Shown here: piece by piece, positions 27,493 to 36,404 of the stretch
Numbering within the stretch: the stretch's first letter is position 1
Layout: the number at the start of each line of letters is the position of its first letter
Source: Thermoanaerobaculia bacterium
GTDB lineage: Bacteria > Acidobacteriota > Thermoanaerobaculia > Multivoradales > Multivoraceae
Direction: 5' to 3'
Length of the DNA: 64,000 nucleotides
Assembly: GCA_022822365.1 (NCBI GenBank)
Contig: JAJEBV010000041.1
Location: 1 to 64,000 of the forward strand
Notes under the pieces: model-generated
The model's input: only the letters and a program-made list of their open reading frames with translations
Databases searched by the model: none
Told to the model about the DNA's origin: nothing
Program-made: the position numbers and the translations under genes

Positions 27493-29664
27493 TTGACCCG
27501 AGTCACGATTCTCAAGCAGCCGGGCGACGTACTCCCCTACGTCGACCAGATTGTCGCCGCGGCAGATGCCCATACCAGGGAACTCGGGTTTTTCACGCCA
27601 ACGGTCTATCGGCAGTCAGCGCGCAGGCGTCGGCTCTGGGTCGCGACGCGGCCGGGCAGTGGGGAAGTGGCGGGATTCCTCCGTTTCGGAGGCACTCACC
27701 AGCAGTTGAAGGTGTTTCAGATCTTCACGCTCGATACCGCACGACGACAAGGTGTGGCGGGACGCATGCTCAACGAGTTGGTGCGCTACGGCGAACAGCA
27801 GTCGGTCCTCAGTATCACGGCCCGCGTGGCCGCAGACCTCGCGGCGAATCAGTTCTGGGTACGCCACGGCTTCGCGCTCCACCGCACCGAACCCGGCGGC
27901 AGGACGACGAACCGGGAGATCAACGTCTACCTTAGGGAACTCGACGTTCCGTCGCTCTTCGGCAGGGCGTCCCCGCTGGACGAAAGCCCGCCGCCCGCCG
28001 CCGAGGCGATCACGTTCCGCGACAAGCCACGACTTCCGGCGCGTCGCTGGGTGCTTGACCTGAATGTCGTGTTCGACGCCCTGAGGCAGCGCGACCGGGG
28101 GCAGTCGTTGTGGCTGCTTGGAGCAGCCCCCATCGTCGTCACTGCTGAACTGATACGCGAGTTGGAGAGGACGTCCACCGAACCAGACGACGACTTCCTC
28201 CGAGCCGCTCGCAGCCTCCCCCGCCTTCCAGAACCCCCGGCAGATCAGGTTGCCCGGCTGACGAGTGCTCTGCGGGACTCGATGGGGCTGACCTCCGATG
28301 CCACCAGCAAGCGTGGCATCACGGACACTTCCGATCTGTGTCATCTCGCGGCGTGCATCTACCACCGCGCATACGGCTTTGTCACGCGGGACGGCCGGAT
28401 CCTCTCGCATGCCGAGGTGCTACGGGATCAGTACGGCCTCAGGGTCGCCACACCGGCGGACTTGGCGCCATCGGATTCCGGTGCCGGCGACGCCGGCGCG
28501 TCGACGGTCACCGCCGAACTCGACCACAGGCTCCTGACTGGAGGTTCGCTGAATGACGACGATCGTGCAGCCTTGGCGAACTTCCTTGAGCGCCTCGGCC
28601 TACCGGCTGACCGCAGGGATGCCGTCTTGAATCCGGGCACGACTCAGCAGCCCGCGGAACAGCGCGTGGTCAGACTAGGCGACAGGATCGTCGGGGTCGC
28701 CTCGTTGGCGCCTCCGACCATCCTGGGCCAGCCGTGGATCGCCCATGTATACGTCGAAGAATCTCGCCCCGAGTCGCAGGTTACGGCCGAGCATCTGTTC
28801 GACTGGCTAATAGGGCCCCGTACCTTCGGCAAGCTCTACCGAATCGATCTGCATTCGGAAGCTGGGAAACTCACGACGAAACAGGTTGCGCTCGATTGCG
28901 GCTTCCGTCGGGTACAAACAGACAATGGCGGGCCGGACGCGACACTCTCGAAGCTGGTCTACGGCGGCTTCTTGCTGCCAGATGGTTGGCGGAACTTCTC
29001 GGCCGACTTCAAGGAGCAAACAGGGCTTCGGTTGGCGCCGAGCATGCCCACGTGGAGCGAAGCAAGCGGCAAGGGCATCGAGATCAGCCAAGCGGAGGCC
29101 GCGGGCAATCGCACCCCTCTCTTCGACTTCGAGACTCTCATCTCTCCGGGCCTTCTGCTCCCCGTCGGCCGCACGGGCGTCGTGGTGCCGGTCCGGCCAA
29201 GCTACGCGGAGCAACTCCTTCCGCCCACCGTCAAACAGTCGTCGCTTCTGCCGGACCGAGAGGCAGCTCTCCGGCTTGAACGGGCGTACTTCTTCCGTGC
29301 CGGCCGGCACGGGCTCCTGCCTCGCGGAACGATCGTCGTCTTCTATCTCAGTGAGCCGAGGATGGAAGCGGCTGCTGTGGCTCGGGCGACGTTCTCGGCT
29401 ACCCTCTCGAAGGAGGAGGCCGTCGCAACCCTCAGCCGCCAAGGCGTCCTGACCTCCGCCGACATCGAAACGCGTGCGGACGCTGAGGGGCGAGTAACCG
29501 CGTTCACCTTCGACAGCCTGACGGGCATCCCGCACCCCGTCTCCTACAGCGAACTCAAGAGGCTGGATTGCGTCGGTCCCGCGAACTACGTCGCGGCGGA
29601 ACCGATCTCGCACGACCAGCTCCTTAGGATCGTGCTAGCGGGATTAGGAGAACTGGACTCATGA
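27493..29664 (+). CDS. GNAT-PIN-GNAT-ASCH multidomain protein
   Basis: A 723-residue protein of unusual architecture. Residues 1-150 form a GNAT acetyltransferase (FQIFTLDTARRQGVAGRML carries the acetyl-CoA loop). Residues about 184-320 form a PIN nuclease domain with D189 (VLDLNVVFD), E219, D278/D281 (TDTSD) and D300 (VTRDGR), a complete acidic set. Residues about 405-500 look like a second, weaker GNAT fold (GDRIVGVASLAPP, ALDCGFRRVQ). Residues about 560-723 resemble an ASCH/EVE-type PUA-like domain (VVVPVRPSYAEQLLP, LLPRGTIVVFYLSEP). The TTG at 27493 has gagg upstream. The gene overlaps the next (also ASCH) by four bases. A toxin, tRNA/RNA-targeting or restriction-linked role is plausible, but I know of no characterised match. 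Confidence 0.75.
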   Translation: MTRVTILKQPGDVLPYVDQIVAAADAHTRELGFFTPTVYRQSARRRRLWVATRPGSGEVAGFLRFGGTHQQLKVFQIFTLDTARRQGVAGRMLNELVRYGEQQSVLSITARVAADLAANQFWVRHGFALHRTEPGGRTTNREINVYLRELDVPSLFGRASPLDESPPPAAEAITFRDKPRLPARRWVLDLNVVFDALRQRDRGQSLWLLGAAPIVVTAELIRELERTSTEPDDDFLRAARSLPRLPEPPADQVARLTSALRDSMGLTSDATSKRGITDTSDLCHLAACIYHRAYGFVTRDGRILSHAEVLRDQYGLRVATPADLAPSDSGAGDAGASTVTAELDHRLLTGGSLNDDDRAALANFLERLGLPADRRDAVLNPGTTQQPAEQRVVRLGDRIVGVASLAPPTILGQPWIAHVYVEESRPESQVTAEHLFDWLIGPRTFGKLYRIDLHSEAGKLTTKQVALDCGFRRVQTDNGGPDATLSKLVYGGFLLPDGWRNFSADFKEQTGLRLAPSMPTWSEASGKGIEISQAEAAGNRTPLFDFETLISPGLLLPVGRTGVVVPVRPSYAEQLLPPTVKQSSLLPDREAALRLERAYFFRAGRHGLLPRGTIVVFYLSEPRMEAAAVARATFSATLSKEEAVATLSRQGVLTSADIETRADAEGRVTAFTFDSLTGIPHPVSYSELKRLDCVGPANYVAAEPISHDQLLRIVLAGLGELDS

Positions 29665-30128
29665 CGGACATCCTCATGTCGGTTAAGCCGCCATACGTCG
29701 ACATGCTCATCTCGGGCTTCAAGACGGTCGAGATCCGCAAGCGACCAGTTCGGGCGCCCGCTGGAGCAAGAATCTGGATCTACGCAACGAGTCCGCGCCG
29801 GCAGGTCGTGGCGTCGGCTCGGCTTGAAGGAGTCGCATTGGAAGCGCCGGACGAGATCTGGCATGCGTTCGGCGACCGAGTCGGCATCGACCGCCGGGAG
29901 TTCGATGCCTACGTCGGAGACGCCGAACTCGTCACCGCGCTGACTCTGACCGAAGTAACCGAACTCGATGCGCCTCTTTGCGCGCGGAGCGAGGTGCCGG
30001 CGTTCCGCCCGCCGCAGTCCTACGCGTTCCTCCACGACGCCGAGCTCCTGGCGGCGTTGGAGGCGAGGTGTAGCACGGAGCGCTCAGGAGACGTCGGCCC
30101 AGCGACCATCCCTCGGTCCAACCGCTAG
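29661..30128 (+). CDS. ASCH domain protein
   Basis: A 155-residue protein. The N-terminus DILMSVKPPYVDMLISGFKT followed by VEIRKRPVRAPAG is the typical ASCH pattern, a beta-barrel related to PUA domains that binds nucleic acid or modified nucleotides. Its ATG overlaps the stop of the GNAT-PIN-GNAT-ASCH gene, so the two products are likely made together and may interact. ASCH proteins include N4-acetylcytidine amidohydrolases; whether the catalytic residues are present cannot be judged by eye. It ends in a short convergent region with palindromes. Confidence 0.82.
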   Translation: MTDILMSVKPPYVDMLISGFKTVEIRKRPVRAPAGARIWIYATSPRRQVVASARLEGVALEAPDEIWHAFGDRVGIDRREFDAYVGDAELVTALTLTEVTELDAPLCARSEVPAFRPPQSYAFLHDAELLAALEARCSTERSGDVGPATIPRSNR

Positions 30129-30130
30129 CA

Positions 30131-30144
30131 CTAGCTATAGCTAG
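30131..30144. repeat. Perfect 14-base palindrome between convergent genes
   Basis: CTAGCTATAGCTAG reads the same on both strands, and further ctag tetramers follow at 30141-30150. It lies three bases after the ASCH gene stop and before the antitoxin gene's 3' end. CTAG is rare in many genomes, so a cluster of it is noticeable. It may be a binding site or part of a transcription end; there is no T-run. Confidence 0.5.
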
Positions 30145-30194
30145 GGCTAGAGCAGGACGTGCATGGCGTTTCCTACCGCCGAAACGGCCGGTTT

Positions 30195-30476
30195 CTAGTC
30201 GTCCTCTAGCCCGAGAACGCGACGGCTGAGGTCCGGGTCGTCGATCGCCGCGAGCATCGCGGCGGCCTCTTCCGGCGGTGCATTCTTGATCCCCATCCGG
30301 CGCCGGGTTTCCTCCCACTTCTTGAAGTCGAAGCCGCCCTTGCGCTTTCGCGGCGTGCAGCGGACCATCTCGGCCGCGGGTTCGCCGTTCTTCGTGATGA
30401 CGACGCGCTCCCCGTTCTGTGCCGCCCTCACGAGTTCTGAGAAACGGGCCTTGGCCTTTGTGATCGCGACTTCCAT
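30195..30476 (-). CDS. Phd/YefM family antitoxin, apparently without an adjacent toxin
   Basis: A 93-residue protein with the Phd/YefM N-terminus: MEVAITKAKARFSELVRAA then VVITKNGEPAAEMV. Such antitoxins bind DNA as dimers and neutralise a toxin through their C-terminal tail. Downstream on the same strand there is no Doc, YoeB or VapC gene, only the convergent ASCH gene. Upstream is a methyltransferase. The antitoxin may be an orphan, or it may act on the PIN domain of the neighbouring multidomain protein; that link is speculative. Confidence 0.85.
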   Translation of the reverse strand: MEVAITKAKARFSELVRAAQNGERVVITKNGEPAAEMVRCTPRKRKGGFDFKKWEETRRRMGIKNAPPEEAAAMLAAIDDPDLSRRVLGLEDD

Positions 30477-30529
30477 GGCTTACCTTCCGCATGCGGAAGC
30501 GTACTGCACCGTGGCGATCGGACGGCGCC

Positions 30530-31213
30530 CTACTTCCGGCCGACGATGACCGTGATCCCGACTTCGTGCCAGACGCAGTCGGTCGCGAAGCCGGCTGCCG
30601 CGACGGCTGCCAGCTCGTCTTCGATCGGGAAGTAGGTGTCCTCCTCCGACCAGTCCTCGAAGTGCTCGAAGGCGCGCCGCTCGTCGATGCCGTTGGCCAC
30701 GAGGTGGTCGGCCCAGCCGCGCCAGGTTGCTTCCCGGGCGGCGGGCTCCCTGGGCATCGTGGCGTCCGCGTTGACGAAGATGCCGCCGGGTTCGAGCGTC
30801 TGGAAGACACGGCCGTAGAGTTCCTGCTTCGTCTCCATCAGCGGGATGTGGTGCAGGGCGAGCGACGCGGCGGCGCCCCTGCAGCGGGGCAGGGGGTCCA
30901 GGAAGGAGGCCCTGGTGAAGCGGGCCCGGTCGCCGAACCGGGTGAGGCGCGTTCGTGCCTGATTCAGCATCTCCGGGTCAACGTCGATGAGCTCCAGGAC
31001 GGCGTCGCCCACGGAGTCGAGAATCGCCTCCGACAGGGCGCCGGTACCGGCTCCCAGGTCGATGATCGGACCGGGCGCCGCCGGAGCCAGCGCATCGGCG
31101 GCAACGGCGAGCATCTCCTCGTAGCCGGGGATGAACCGGCGAATCGCCGCGTCGTACTCGTCGACGGCGATGCGCAGGTGGCGGCGAACGGAGTGGGATG
31201 CGTCGTCGTTCAT
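30530..31213 (-). CDS. Class I SAM-dependent methyltransferase
   Basis: A 227-residue Rossmann-fold methyltransferase. The AdoMet-binding glycine motif is IIDLGAGTGALSEAIL (residues about 50-65), followed by LELIDVDPEML and a GGIFVNADATMP post-motif. Substrate unknown; the size and layout fit small-molecule methyltransferases. It lies 46 bases after fbiC on the same strand and may be read with the F420 genes. Confidence 0.85.
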   Translation of the reverse strand: MNDDASHSVRRHLRIAVDEYDAAIRRFIPGYEEMLAVAADALAPAAPGPIIDLGAGTGALSEAILDSVGDAVLELIDVDPEMLNQARTRLTRFGDRARFTRASFLDPLPRCRGAAASLALHHIPLMETKQELYGRVFQTLEPGGIFVNADATMPREPAAREATWRGWADHLVANGIDERRAFEHFEDWSEEDTYFPIEDELAAVAAAGFATDCVWHEVGITVIVGRK

Positions 31214-31259
31214 CGCCGATCGGCCGCACGCGGCGGTCAGGGGCGGGCCTCCGGCCGGG

Positions 31260-33776
31260 TCAGGAACCGTCCAGGCCCGGACGGACGAGGCGCAACGGCC
31301 CGTCGCGCTCGTAGCGGTGGGCCGGGTTGTTCAGCACGGCGGCCAGCTCCGCGGCCTGGAAGGACGCCTCGACGCGCTCGGGCGGCGGCGTGCCGTAGGG
31401 TGTCGTCCGCTGCCTGGGGACGCGGCCGGCGTCGCGGATGAGCTGCTCCATCTCGGCGGGAGACAGTTCCTGTCCGTGGGCGGCGCCGGCGGCCCGGGTG
31501 ATGCTCTCGTTCATCAGGGTGCCGCCCAGGTCGTTCACGCCCGCCTCGAGGCAGGCCGCGACGCCTTCCGGACCCATCTTGACCCAGGAGGCCTGGACGT
31601 TCTCGAACCAGGGGTGAAGCGCCAGCCGGGCCACCGCGTGCATCAGAACCGTCTCGCGGAAGGTCGGCCCCTTGCGGGCGCGGCCCTTGAGGTAGAGAGG
31701 CGCCTCCATGTGGACGAACGGGAGCGGCACGAACTCGGTGAAGCCGCCGGTCCGTTTCTGCAGCTCGCGCAGCCGGAGCAGGTGGCGGGCCCAGTTCCTG
31801 GGACCTTCGACATGGCCGTACATGATCGTCGCCGTCGTCCGGTAGCCGACGCCGTGCGCGGTCTCCATGACCTCGAGCCACTGGTCCGTGTTCAGCTTGT
31901 CGGGGCAGATGATCGCGCGGATCTCGTCGTCCAGGATCTCGGCGGCGGTCCCCGGCAGGGTGCCGAGGCCGGCGTCCCGGAGGCGCAGCAGATAGTCCCG
32001 CAGCGGCATGTCGAGCGTCGCCGCGCCCTGCCAGACCTCGAGCGGCGAGAAGGCGTGGACGTGGATCTCGGGCACCGCTTCCTTCACCGCGCGGCAGATG
32101 CCCAGGTAGGTCTCGCCGGTGTAGTCGGGGTGGATGCCGCCCTGCATGCAGACTTCCGTCGCGCCGCGCTGCCAGGCCTCGACGGTGCGTCGCATGACCT
32201 CTTCGAGTTCCAGGTCGTAGGGCTTGCCGCGCAGGTTCTCGCTCAGCTTGCCTTTGGAGAAGGCGCAGAACTGGCACTTGAAGTAGCAGACGTTCGTGTA
32301 GTTGATGTTCCGGTTGACGACGTAGGTCACCGTGTCGCCGTTCACTTCGCGCCGGATCGCGTCGGCGGCGGCGCAGACGGCGGTGAAGTCCGGGCCGCGA
32401 GCCGCGAACAGGCGCGCGATCTCGTCCTCGGAGAGGTCTTCGCCGGCCTGAGCGCGCTCGAGGATTGGGCCGATGCCCGTCGAGGCGCGTGGCGCCGCGC
32501 CGTTGCCGTTCGACGCCGGTGGGGCCGAGACCGCCGCCAGCAGGTTGGCCGGTGGCGGGGTTTCCTCGCCCGGGGACCAGTCGTCGGTGCGGGCGAGACC
32601 GGTGGCGTCGATCCGCTGCAGCACCGCCGTGCGGACGCCGCTCAGCCGCTTGACTTCCCGGCTCTGACCCCGGCCGTCATCGAGCCAGCGCTCCCCGTCG
32701 AGCGCCCACTCGGGGTACACCGTCAGCCGCTCGACCAGCGTCTTGCCGGCCGCCGCCGTCTCTTCCGCGAGGCGTTCCAGGTGCGGCCAGGGCGCTTCCG
32801 GGTTGACGAAGTCGGGTGTCACCGGCGATACCCCGCCCCAGTCGTCGATGCCGGCGTCGACGAGCCGCGGCAGCACGCCGGGGCTCAGGTTGGGCGGCGC
32901 CTGGATGTGCATCTCCGGCCCCAGCACCAGCCTCGCCGCGGCGATCGTCCAGAGCAGGTCCTCCAGGGTGGGCTCGGGCGCGTTGGCCATCCGGGTCTCC
33001 GGCTTGGCGCGGAAGTTCTGAACGATGACTTCCTGGATGTGGCCGTACTCGTCGTGCAGGTCGCGCATGGCGAGCAGGGCGTCGATCCGTTCCTCGCGGG
33101 TCTCGCCGATCCCGATCAGGATGCCGGAGGTGAAGGGCACGCGGGCTTCGCCGGCGAGGCGCAGCGTTTCGATCCGGCGTTCAGGCACCTTGTCCGGGCA
33201 GCCGTAGTGCGCCTGACCTTTCTCGTGCAGCCGCATCGAGACGCTTTCCAGCATGATGCCCATGGACGGGCTCACGGGGCGCAGGTGCTCGATGTCTTCA
33301 GCGGTCATCAGCCCCGGGTTGAGGTGGGGCAGAAGGCCCGTCTCGAGCAGCACCCGCTCCGCCGCCTCCCGCAGGTAGGAGAGGGTCGTCTCGTGGCCCA
33401 GCTCGGCCAGGCCGTCCCGGGCGGCCTTGTACCGCAGTTCCGGCTTGTCGCCGAGTGTGAACAGCGCCTCCTTGCAGCCGGCTGCGGCGGCCAGGCGGGC
33501 CTGGCTCAGCACGGAGTCGAGCGGCATGTACGCCGCCTCGCCCTTCTTCGGCGGCTGGGCGAAGACGCAGTAGTGGCAGATGTCCCGGCACAGGTGGGTC
33601 AGCGGCAGGAAGACCTTGCGGGAGTAGGAAACGAGGTCGCCGTGGCCCCGGTCCCGCAGCTCGCCGGCTACGTCGAGCAACCGTTCGAGGCCGCTGCCCG
33701 GCTCGATGCGGGCAAGCGCACGGGCCTCGTCGGGGGCCGGACGACGATCCAGAAAGGCGCTGAGTGGAGGTGACAT
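31260..33776 (-). CDS. fbiC: FO synthase, fused CofG-CofH
   Basis: An 838-residue bifunctional radical-SAM enzyme that makes 7,8-didemethyl-8-hydroxy-5-deazariboflavin (FO), the chromophore of F420, from tyrosine and a flavin precursor. Two CX3CX2C clusters are present: C63/C67/C70 in the N-terminal CofG half and C497/C501/C504 in the C-terminal CofH half. A proline/alanine-rich linker lies near residues 400-440. The fused form is typical of Actinobacteria and some other phyla, while archaea have separate genes. It is the last of the F420 biosynthesis genes, 54 bases after cofC. Confidence 0.95.
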   Translation of the reverse strand: MSPPLSAFLDRRPAPDEARALARIEPGSGLERLLDVAGELRDRGHGDLVSYSRKVFLPLTHLCRDICHYCVFAQPPKKGEAAYMPLDSVLSQARLAAAAGCKEALFTLGDKPELRYKAARDGLAELGHETTLSYLREAAERVLLETGLLPHLNPGLMTAEDIEHLRPVSPSMGIMLESVSMRLHEKGQAHYGCPDKVPERRIETLRLAGEARVPFTSGILIGIGETREERIDALLAMRDLHDEYGHIQEVIVQNFRAKPETRMANAPEPTLEDLLWTIAAARLVLGPEMHIQAPPNLSPGVLPRLVDAGIDDWGGVSPVTPDFVNPEAPWPHLERLAEETAAAGKTLVERLTVYPEWALDGERWLDDGRGQSREVKRLSGVRTAVLQRIDATGLARTDDWSPGEETPPPANLLAAVSAPPASNGNGAAPRASTGIGPILERAQAGEDLSEDEIARLFAARGPDFTAVCAAADAIRREVNGDTVTYVVNRNINYTNVCYFKCQFCAFSKGKLSENLRGKPYDLELEEVMRRTVEAWQRGATEVCMQGGIHPDYTGETYLGICRAVKEAVPEIHVHAFSPLEVWQGAATLDMPLRDYLLRLRDAGLGTLPGTAAEILDDEIRAIICPDKLNTDQWLEVMETAHGVGYRTTATIMYGHVEGPRNWARHLLRLRELQKRTGGFTEFVPLPFVHMEAPLYLKGRARKGPTFRETVLMHAVARLALHPWFENVQASWVKMGPEGVAACLEAGVNDLGGTLMNESITRAAGAAHGQELSPAEMEQLIRDAGRVPRQRTTPYGTPPPERVEASFQAAELAAVLNNPAHRYERDGPLRLVRPGLDGS

Positions 33777-33830
33777 GGGATGACGGCGGCAGGCGCTGAA
33801 CCCGCCGCCAAGTGGGGATAGCGAACGGTA

Positions 33831-34550
33831 TCAGTCCCGCTTCCGCGGGTTCTCGAGCCGTTCCGGCACGCCGAGTTTCCGCAGGAGACGGCCGGTTCGG
33901 CCCTCCCGGCCGGCACGTTCGAGCCGCAGGAGCTCGGCCAGGTCGTCCGGATGGTCCACGTCGAGTCCGAGGTTCGGCAGCACGATGCTGGAGTGGGCCG
34001 CTCCGGCCCGCTTGGCTTCCCGGAGATGAGCATGGAAGCTGCCGTCGCCGAAGCGGAACGGGATGCAGCCCGGCGGCGAACAGACGAGAGCATTGGTCCC
34101 TGATCGGAAGCGGTCGGGCGCGACGATCACCGCCGGTCCCGGCGCCGACTCGTCTCCCTGGCTGCTCCGATCCTCGAGGTGCCTGGCGCGGAGTTCCTCC
34201 AGGTCCGCCGCCGTCACCAGGGGCAGATCGATCGGCAGCACGAGCATCGTCGCCTCGCCTCTGCGGCCGAGCTCTTCGGCGGCCGTGCCGAGCGCCCGGT
34301 TCAGGCCTCGCCTGGGCTCGGACAGAACCTCGCATCCGGCTTCCTCGAGGTACGTCGCCGCAACACGGTCCGCGGTCACGGCAAGGGTGCCCGTAACGCC
34401 GGGAACGCCCGCGATCGCGGTGAGCACGTCGTCGAGCATCGAGCGGGCCAGTTCCTCCCGCTCCCCGGCGCTCAGGACGGGCGACAGTCTCCGCTTGGCC
34501 TCGGACCAGGCCTTGACCGGCAGGACCGCCCAGAGGCCGCCGGCGGTCAC
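33831..34550 (-). CDS. cofC: 2-phospho-L-lactate (or PEP) guanylyltransferase CofC
   Basis: A 239-residue nucleotidyltransferase that activates 2-phospholactate, phosphoenolpyruvate or 3-phosphoglycerate with GTP for F420 side-chain assembly. It has LPVKAWSEAKRRLSPVLSAG at the N-terminus, the metal/nucleotide region VLPIDLPLVTAADLEEL and the late GLDVDHPDDLAELL, all typical of CofC. The C-terminus carries an extra charged tail of about 25 residues. The GTG start overlaps the cofD stop (GTGA). Confidence 0.92.
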   Translation of the reverse strand: MTAGGLWAVLPVKAWSEAKRRLSPVLSAGEREELARSMLDDVLTAIAGVPGVTGTLAVTADRVAATYLEEAGCEVLSEPRRGLNRALGTAAEELGRRGEATMLVLPIDLPLVTAADLEELRARHLEDRSSQGDESAPGPAVIVAPDRFRSGTNALVCSPPGCIPFRFGDGSFHAHLREAKRAGAAHSSIVLPNLGLDVDHPDDLAELLRLERAGREGRTGRLLRKLGVPERLENPRKRD

Positions 34551-35560
34551 GCGGACCGTTCCGGTGGCGCGGCTTCCGCCCGGTCGCGTTGCCGGGAGTC
34601 GATCCCGTGTGCGAAGTCGATCGTCTCCGTGGCCAGGCGTTCGCGATCGGCCAGCGTTTCCATCACTGTGCCGGTCACCAGGGTGGGGAGGCCGAGATCC
34701 TCGATCTCCGCCGCCTGGCCGGCATCGGCGTCATCGATCACGAAGCCGTCGAGCAGGTTCCGTTCCCGGTAGTGCCGGGCAACGCCGGCCGCGGTGACCG
34801 GCATCCCGAGCTCCGCCATCATCTTGGCCGCCGGTCCCTTGATCGCCGCGCCGCCGACGATCGGCGAGACCGCGACCACGGGCGCAGCCGCTCGGCGAAG
34901 CGCCTCCTCGACGCCGTCGAGGGCGAGGACGGGATCCACGCTGACGAAGGGGTTCGAGGGGCAGACGAGCGTCGCCGCGGTCGCGTCGTCCTCCAGCGTC
35001 TGCAGGAAGGCGGGCGACGGCCGGGCCGCGTCGATCCCGGCGAAGCGAAACCCGGAGACGGTCGGGGCGCAGCCATCGCGAACGAAGTAGTGCTGAAAGC
35101 TGAGCTCGCCGGTCTCCGTCAGCACGACTGTGCGCACCGGGTCGTCGCTCATCGGCAGCACCCGGGCGGTGACCCCGAGGGCCTGGCAAAGGGTGGCGGT
35201 CACTTCGGTCAGGGTTTCACCCGCGCGGAGGCGTTGGGTTCGCTCCACGTGGGTGGCCAAATCCCGGTCGCCGAGCCGGAACCAGGTCTCGCCGCCGAGG
35301 TGGGAGAGTGCCTCCAGGAACGACCAGGTCTCGTGCGCCTGGCCCCAGCCCGTGACGCGGTTCGCGATCCCGGCCAGCGTGTACATCACCGTGTCGAGGT
35401 CCGGACAGATCCGGAGACCCAGGTGGTCGAAGTCGTCCGCGGTGTTGCAGACGACGGTCAGCGCGTCCCCCGGCAGAACGCGCGACAGGCCGAGAGCGAG
35501 CTTCGCCCCGCCGACACCGCCGGAGAGGGCCACGCAGTGGGTTGGGTGTGCTTCCTTCAC
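34547..35560 (-). CDS. cofD: 2-phospho-L-lactate transferase CofD
   Basis: A 337-residue enzyme that joins the activated phospholactate-type unit to FO, giving F420-0 or its dehydro form. The N-terminal ALSGGVGGAKLALGLSRVLP is the CofD/FbiA nucleotide-binding motif, and VCNTADDFDHLGLRICPDLD follows as in the family. The frame is open to 35770; the start at 35560 fits the family N-terminus and overlaps the cofE stop (GTGA). Overlaps on both sides show tight coupling in the operon. Confidence 0.95.
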   Translation of the reverse strand: MKEAHPTHCVALSGGVGGAKLALGLSRVLPGDALTVVCNTADDFDHLGLRICPDLDTVMYTLAGIANRVTGWGQAHETWSFLEALSHLGGETWFRLGDRDLATHVERTQRLRAGETLTEVTATLCQALGVTARVLPMSDDPVRTVVLTETGELSFQHYFVRDGCAPTVSGFRFAGIDAARPSPAFLQTLEDDATAATLVCPSNPFVSVDPVLALDGVEEALRRAAAPVVAVSPIVGGAAIKGPAAKMMAELGMPVTAAGVARHYRERNLLDGFVIDDADAGQAAEIEDLGLPTLVTGTVMETLADRERLATETIDFAHGIDSRQRDRAEAAPPERSA

Positions 35561-36318
35561 CGGAACAGATCCTGGTCGCGCGGTCTCAGCAGATCGCGGG
35601 CGGTCTGGGCCGGTCCGAGCCGAGCGAGACCGCGGACCCGGACCACGGGCGCTCCTTCGTCGCCCTCGCCCTGGATGATCTGGGCGGCGCTCGCCACCTG
35701 ATCCGCGATTCCGGTCTCCGACACCAGGAGTTCGCGGCCGAACAGGTCGCGCTCGCCGCGCAGGTCCCACAGGGCGGTCATGCCGGCTACGCCGATCGCC
35801 AGCCCGACGGTGCCGAGACGCCAGGCGCGCCCCACGCTGTCGTTGACGATGACGCCGAGGTCCTCGATTCCGAAGTGCGCCGTGAGGGCTTCGCGCAGGG
35901 CCGCCGCCGAGCCGTCGGGATCCTCCGGCAGGAGCAGGGCATGGCCGTGGTCATCGCCAGGACGGAGGTTCGACTGGTCGATCCCCGCGTTCGCCAGCAC
36001 GAGACCGAGCCGATGCTCGACGATGATGACTCCGGGCACGGTGCGCAGCACTTCGGTCGATTCCCGGAGCACGAGTTCGACGAGTCGCGGGTCCTTGTCG
36101 CATTCCGCCGCCAACCGCACGGCTTCGGCGCCGGGTTCGACCGTCGCGAGTTCGACGATTCGACCCTCCGCCTTGGAGACGATCTTCTGGGCAACGACGA
36201 GTACATCGCCGGTGCGCAACTTCAGGCGCGCCTGGCGCATCATCTCCGCGATCAGGAGGGCCAGGTCGTCGCCTGGCTTGACCTCGGGCAGGCCGGGTAC
36301 GGACTTGATGTTCAGCAT
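35557..36318 (-). CDS. cofE: Coenzyme F420-0:L-glutamate ligase CofE
   Basis: A 253-residue single-domain ligase that adds glutamates to F420-0 using GTP. Family features are GDVLVVAQKIVSKAEGRIV near residues 37-55, VVRTVPG-type (VLRTVPGVIIVEHRLG here) and VIVNDSVGRAWRLGTVGLAIG. The actinobacterial FbiB has an extra C-terminal nitroreductase-like domain which is absent here. That domain reduces dehydro-F420-0 in mycobacteria, so that step would need another enzyme or a 2-phospholactate route. Confidence 0.94.
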   Translation of the reverse strand: MLNIKSVPGLPEVKPGDDLALLIAEMMRQARLKLRTGDVLVVAQKIVSKAEGRIVELATVEPGAEAVRLAAECDKDPRLVELVLRESTEVLRTVPGVIIVEHRLGLVLANAGIDQSNLRPGDDHGHALLLPEDPDGSAAALREALTAHFGIEDLGVIVNDSVGRAWRLGTVGLAIGVAGMTALWDLRGERDLFGRELLVSETGIADQVASAAQIIQGEGDEGAPVVRVRGLARLGPAQTARDLLRPRDQDLFR

Positions 36319-36404
36319 GATGCGGGCGACGCGAAGCCAGGAGGCCGAAGGCTACCCGCCTGCGTAGGGCGCGGGCGTGCGAAGCGGTCGTTGCGCAGCC
36401 GTGG

